Below, in pieces: positions 61,624 to 64,000 of a stretch of 64,000 nucleotides of DNA. A model generated the notes under the pieces. The model ran no database searches. It was not told where the DNA came from and saw only the letters and a list, made by a program, of their open reading frames with translations. The position numbers were made by a program, and so were the translations under genes. Position 1 is the first letter of the stretch. Every line of letters starts with the position of its first letter. The DNA lies in the NCBI RefSeq assembly GCF_002850255.1, contig NZ_CP022522.1, positions 2,975,125 to 3,039,124 on the forward strand, written 5' to 3'. The stretch comes from Pseudoalteromonas sp. NC201. Its GTDB lineage: Bacteria; Pseudomonadota; Gammaproteobacteria; Enterobacterales; Alteromonadaceae.

Positions 61624-64000
61624 ATGCTTTATAACGGCGATTTGACAACTAACTGTCCTATCCGACAAAAGATCCGTGATTTTTACCGCATCGATGAGAA
61701 CGCAGTAATTGATCATATTTTACCTTTAGCTGAGGTAGGCGTTACAGCTCGAAGCCGAGCATGGGAACGTGCACGTCAAATGGTATTGAACATTCGTAGA
61801 GATCAAGATGGTCAAAACGGTGTCGACGCGCTTTTAAATGAATTCTCTCTTTCTACCGAAGAAGGCGTGGTACTGATGTGTTTGGCCGAAGCTTTACTTC
61901 GTGTACCAGACAAAGCAACGCAAGAAAGCCTAATCCGTGACAAGCTCGCACAAGGCGACTGGAGTTCACACTTAGGCAGCAGCGACTCGTTATTTGTTAA
62001 CGCTTCAAGCTGGGGTCTACTCGTTACTGGTAAAATGGTTAATTATTCAGACAAGAATAAAGAAGAACAATTTGGCGTGCTAAAACGCACAATTGGTCGC
62101 CTTGGTGAGCCAGTTATCCGTAAATCTGTTAACTATGCAATGAAGATCATGGGTAAGCAGTTTGTAATGGGTGAAACCATTCAAGATGCTATCGATCGTG
62201 CCGCTGATAAAGAACAAAAAGGTTATGTATATTCGTACGACATGCTAGGTGAAGGCGCACGTACGATGAAAGATGCAGAGCGCTACTTCCAAAGCTATAT
62301 GAACGCCATTCACGCAATTGGTAAAGCAGCGAAAGGCCGTGGCCCAATAAAGAGCCCTGGTATATCTGTAAAGCTTTCAGCTATTCACCCACGCTATGAA
62401 TTCACACATCGCGACCGCGTGATGGACGAGCTTGTACCTAAGCTAAAAGAACTTGCAATTGCTGCGAAAGAATACGATATCGGTTTCACGGTTGATGCGG
62501 AAGAAGCGGATCGTTTGGATATCTCACTAGATGTCATCGAGGCTGTATTCTCAGACGACGCGCTTGGCGACTGGAATGGTTTTGGTCTTGCAGTGCAAGC
62601 ATATCAAAAGCGTGCCATTTTCGTTGTTGAATGGGTGGCTGAACTTGCTCGTCGCGTAGGCCGTAAACTGATGGTGCGTCTAGTTAAAGGTGCTTACTGG
62701 GATACAGAAATCAAAACCACTCAACAAGATGGTCTTGAGCACTTCCCTGTGTTCACCCGTAAAGCAACGACTGACGTTTCTTATAAAGCGTGTGCTATTA
62801 AGCTACTAGAAGCACGTGATGCACTTTTCCCACAGTTTGCAACGCATAATGCTTACACCGCAGCAACTATCCTAGAAGTTGCCAAAGGCGACAACAAAGG
62901 GTTCGAATTCCAACGTTTACACGGAATGGGTGAATCACTTTACGACCAAATCGTTGAAAACGAGGGTATTCAGTGTCGTGTGTATGCGCCAGTTGGTCAG
63001 CACGAAGACCTACTTGCTTATCTGGTACGCCGTCTACTTGAAAATGGTGCAAACTCATCATTCGTAAACGCGATTGTTGATACCACTAAGCCTGTTGAGT
63101 CACTACTTCCTGACCCTGTAGAAACACTGCAAGGCCTACGTAACCGTTACAATACGCAGATTAAACTACCTATCGAGCTTTATGGCGATGAGCGTCCAAA
63201 CTCAAAAGGTAAAGACCTAACAGACATCAACGATTTAACACCGTTTAAAGAAAACCTAGACAACTGGTTTAACGAACACCTAATCGATGAAAGCCAAGTA
63301 CCAGAAGGTCACCTTGCTGTTCGTAACCCTGCGAATCACAAACAAGTGATTGGATCTGTGCCTTTACACGATGAAGCACATATGCAAAGCGTGCTTGCCA
63401 ATGCTGATGCGGCTTTTGAAAGTTGGTCTCAAACCTCTGTTGAAGAGCGTGCAAACTTACTACGCCGCACTGCTGACATCCTTGAGCGTCACCATGACGA
63501 ACTTGTTGCTATCTGTATTAAAGAAGCAGGTAAAGTAACCCAAGACAGCATCGATGAAGTACGTGAAGCCGTTGACTTCTGTCGCTACTATGCCGCGCGT
63601 GCAGAAGAGCTTTCTAAAGATGAGCGTTTTGAAGCTCGTGGCGTGATTTTATGTATCAGCCCGTGGAACTTCCCGCTTGCAATCTTCTTAGGTCAGGTAG
63701 CTGCTGCTATCGTGACGGGTAATACCGTTATTGCAAAGCCAGCTGAACAAACCAGTATGATTGCACTGCGTTGTATCGAACTAATGCACACCGTTGGCTT
63801 ACCTGAGCACGTAGTACAACCGGTTATCGCACGTGGTAGCGAAGTGGGTAAACACATCGTGCCTGACGAGCGTATCCAAGCGGTTATGTTCACAGGTTCA
63901 ACAGAGACAGGTACGCTTATCTCACAAATTCTTGCTGAGCGTAACGATATTCAGGTTCCTCTGATCGCAGAAACCGGTGGTCAAAACTGTATGATCGTTG
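61624..64000 (+). CDS. putA: Bifunctional proline dehydrogenase / glutamate-semialdehyde dehydrogenase, 5' part
   Basis: At least 792 residues; the 3' end is beyond the window. ATG 61624 has GAGGG upstream. The proline dehydrogenase barrel (~180-480) includes GPIKSPGISVKLSAIHPRYE, DAEEADRLD, VRLVKGAYWDTEIK and QFATHNAYT. The aldehyde dehydrogenase part begins near 560 and shows GVILCISPWNFPLAIF and FTGSTETG. The N-terminus starts directly with the alpha domain, without a ribbon-helix-helix, so it does not bind DNA like E. coli PutA. It oxidises proline to glutamate at the membrane. Confidence 0.97.
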   Translation, partial: MLYNGDLTTNCPIRQKIRDFYRIDENAVIDHILPLAEVGVTARSRAWERARQMVLNIRRDQDGQNGVDALLNEFSLSTEEGVVLMCLAEALLRVPDKATQESLIRDKLAQGDWSSHLGSSDSLFVNASSWGLLVTGKMVNYSDKNKEEQFGVLKRTIGRLGEPVIRKSVNYAMKIMGKQFVMGETIQDAIDRAADKEQKGYVYSYDMLGEGARTMKDAERYFQSYMNAIHAIGKAAKGRGPIKSPGISVKLSAIHPRYEFTHRDRVMDELVPKLKELAIAAKEYDIGFTVDAEEADRLDISLDVIEAVFSDDALGDWNGFGLAVQAYQKRAIFVVEWVAELARRVGRKLMVRLVKGAYWDTEIKTTQQDGLEHFPVFTRKATTDVSYKACAIKLLEARDALFPQFATHNAYTAATILEVAKGDNKGFEFQRLHGMGESLYDQIVENEGIQCRVYAPVGQHEDLLAYLVRRLLENGANSSFVNAIVDTTKPVESLLPDPVETLQGLRNRYNTQIKLPIELYGDERPNSKGKDLTDINDLTPFKENLDNWFNEHLIDESQVPEGHLAVRNPANHKQVIGSVPLHDEAHMQSVLANADAAFESWSQTSVEERANLLRRTADILERHHDELVAICIKEAGKVTQDSIDEVREAVDFCRYYAARAEELSKDERFEARGVILCISPWNFPLAIFLGQVAAAIVTGNTVIAKPAEQTSMIALRCIELMHTVGLPEHVVQPVIARGSEVGKHIVPDERIQAVMFTGSTETGTLISQILAERNDIQVPLIAETGGQNCMIV

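Overview
The window looks like a chromosomal segment of a marine gammaproteobacterium of the Alteromonadales, most likely Pseudoalteromonas or a close relative. The reasons are moderate-to-low GC, gammaproteobacterial synteny blocks (fldB / xerD-dsbC-recJ-prfB-lysS, trmN / srmB, recX-alaS-lysC-csrA, a serV-argVYZQ-like tRNA cluster), a Na+-pumping oxaloacetate decarboxylase, and several TonB-like, DUF3087 and YejM-type membrane proteins. The genus is inferred from gene content and was not tested by a database search.

Layout. 1-9.8 kb: the 5' part of a secreted protein, small monooxygenase-like and WYL-regulator genes, a GlxA-type regulator divergent from a MAPEG protein, a 7TM diguanylate cyclase, arfA, an alpha/beta hydrolase and a secreted multidomain metallopeptidase. 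9.8-14.2 kb: a complete subclass B1 metallo-beta-lactamase with a small membrane partner, then oadGAB. 14.2-21.5 kb: a YcxB-like gene and the housekeeping run csrA, lysC, alaS, recX, a membrane protein and ribA. 21.6-24.8 kb: an overlapping three-gene signalling unit of outer-membrane protein, PstS-like periplasmic protein and diguanylate cyclase. 24.9-29.6 kb: a yejM-like gene, DUF3087, a TonB-like protein, a MITE-like element and an ECF sigma / membrane-partner pair. 29.6-33.3 kb: an NhaC-family transporter, a MurR/RpiR regulator and a NamZ-type muramidase, which look like a peptidoglycan-sugar unit.

33.3-35.2 kb holds one tRNA-Ser(GCT) and four tRNA-Arg(ACG) genes behind one strong promoter. 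They are interleaved with and followed by tandem repeats, each carrying a decayed tRNA 3' end, a REP-like palindrome and a terminator. This is the architecture known from the E. coli tyrT locus. 35.2-46.5 kb is a conserved core with lysS, prfB (with its +1 frameshift site), recJ, dsbC, xerD, fldB, a GAF hybrid kinase, trmN and srmB.

46.5-54.8 kb is accessory: an attC-like site and a possible stray gene cassette, 1.4 kb of dispersed repeats, a large Ig-repeat/propeller lipoprotein, an LD-carboxypeptidase, and an AT-rich rhomboid protease gene flanked by about 300-bp divergent direct repeats that carry broken copies of both neighbouring genes. 54.7-57.7 kb encodes a three-subunit flavoenzyme that matches hydrogen cyanide synthase HcnABC in subunit order, sizes and the HcnA iron-sulfur motif, with an FNR/ANR-like box upstream. 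Divergent from it is a tight overlapping unit of a 36-residue peptide, a small HTH protein and an acetyltransferase. 58.9-64 kb: two short-chain dehydrogenases around a TagD-like cytidylyltransferase, an Lrp-family regulator, and the divergent putA gene (proline catabolism), which runs off the window.
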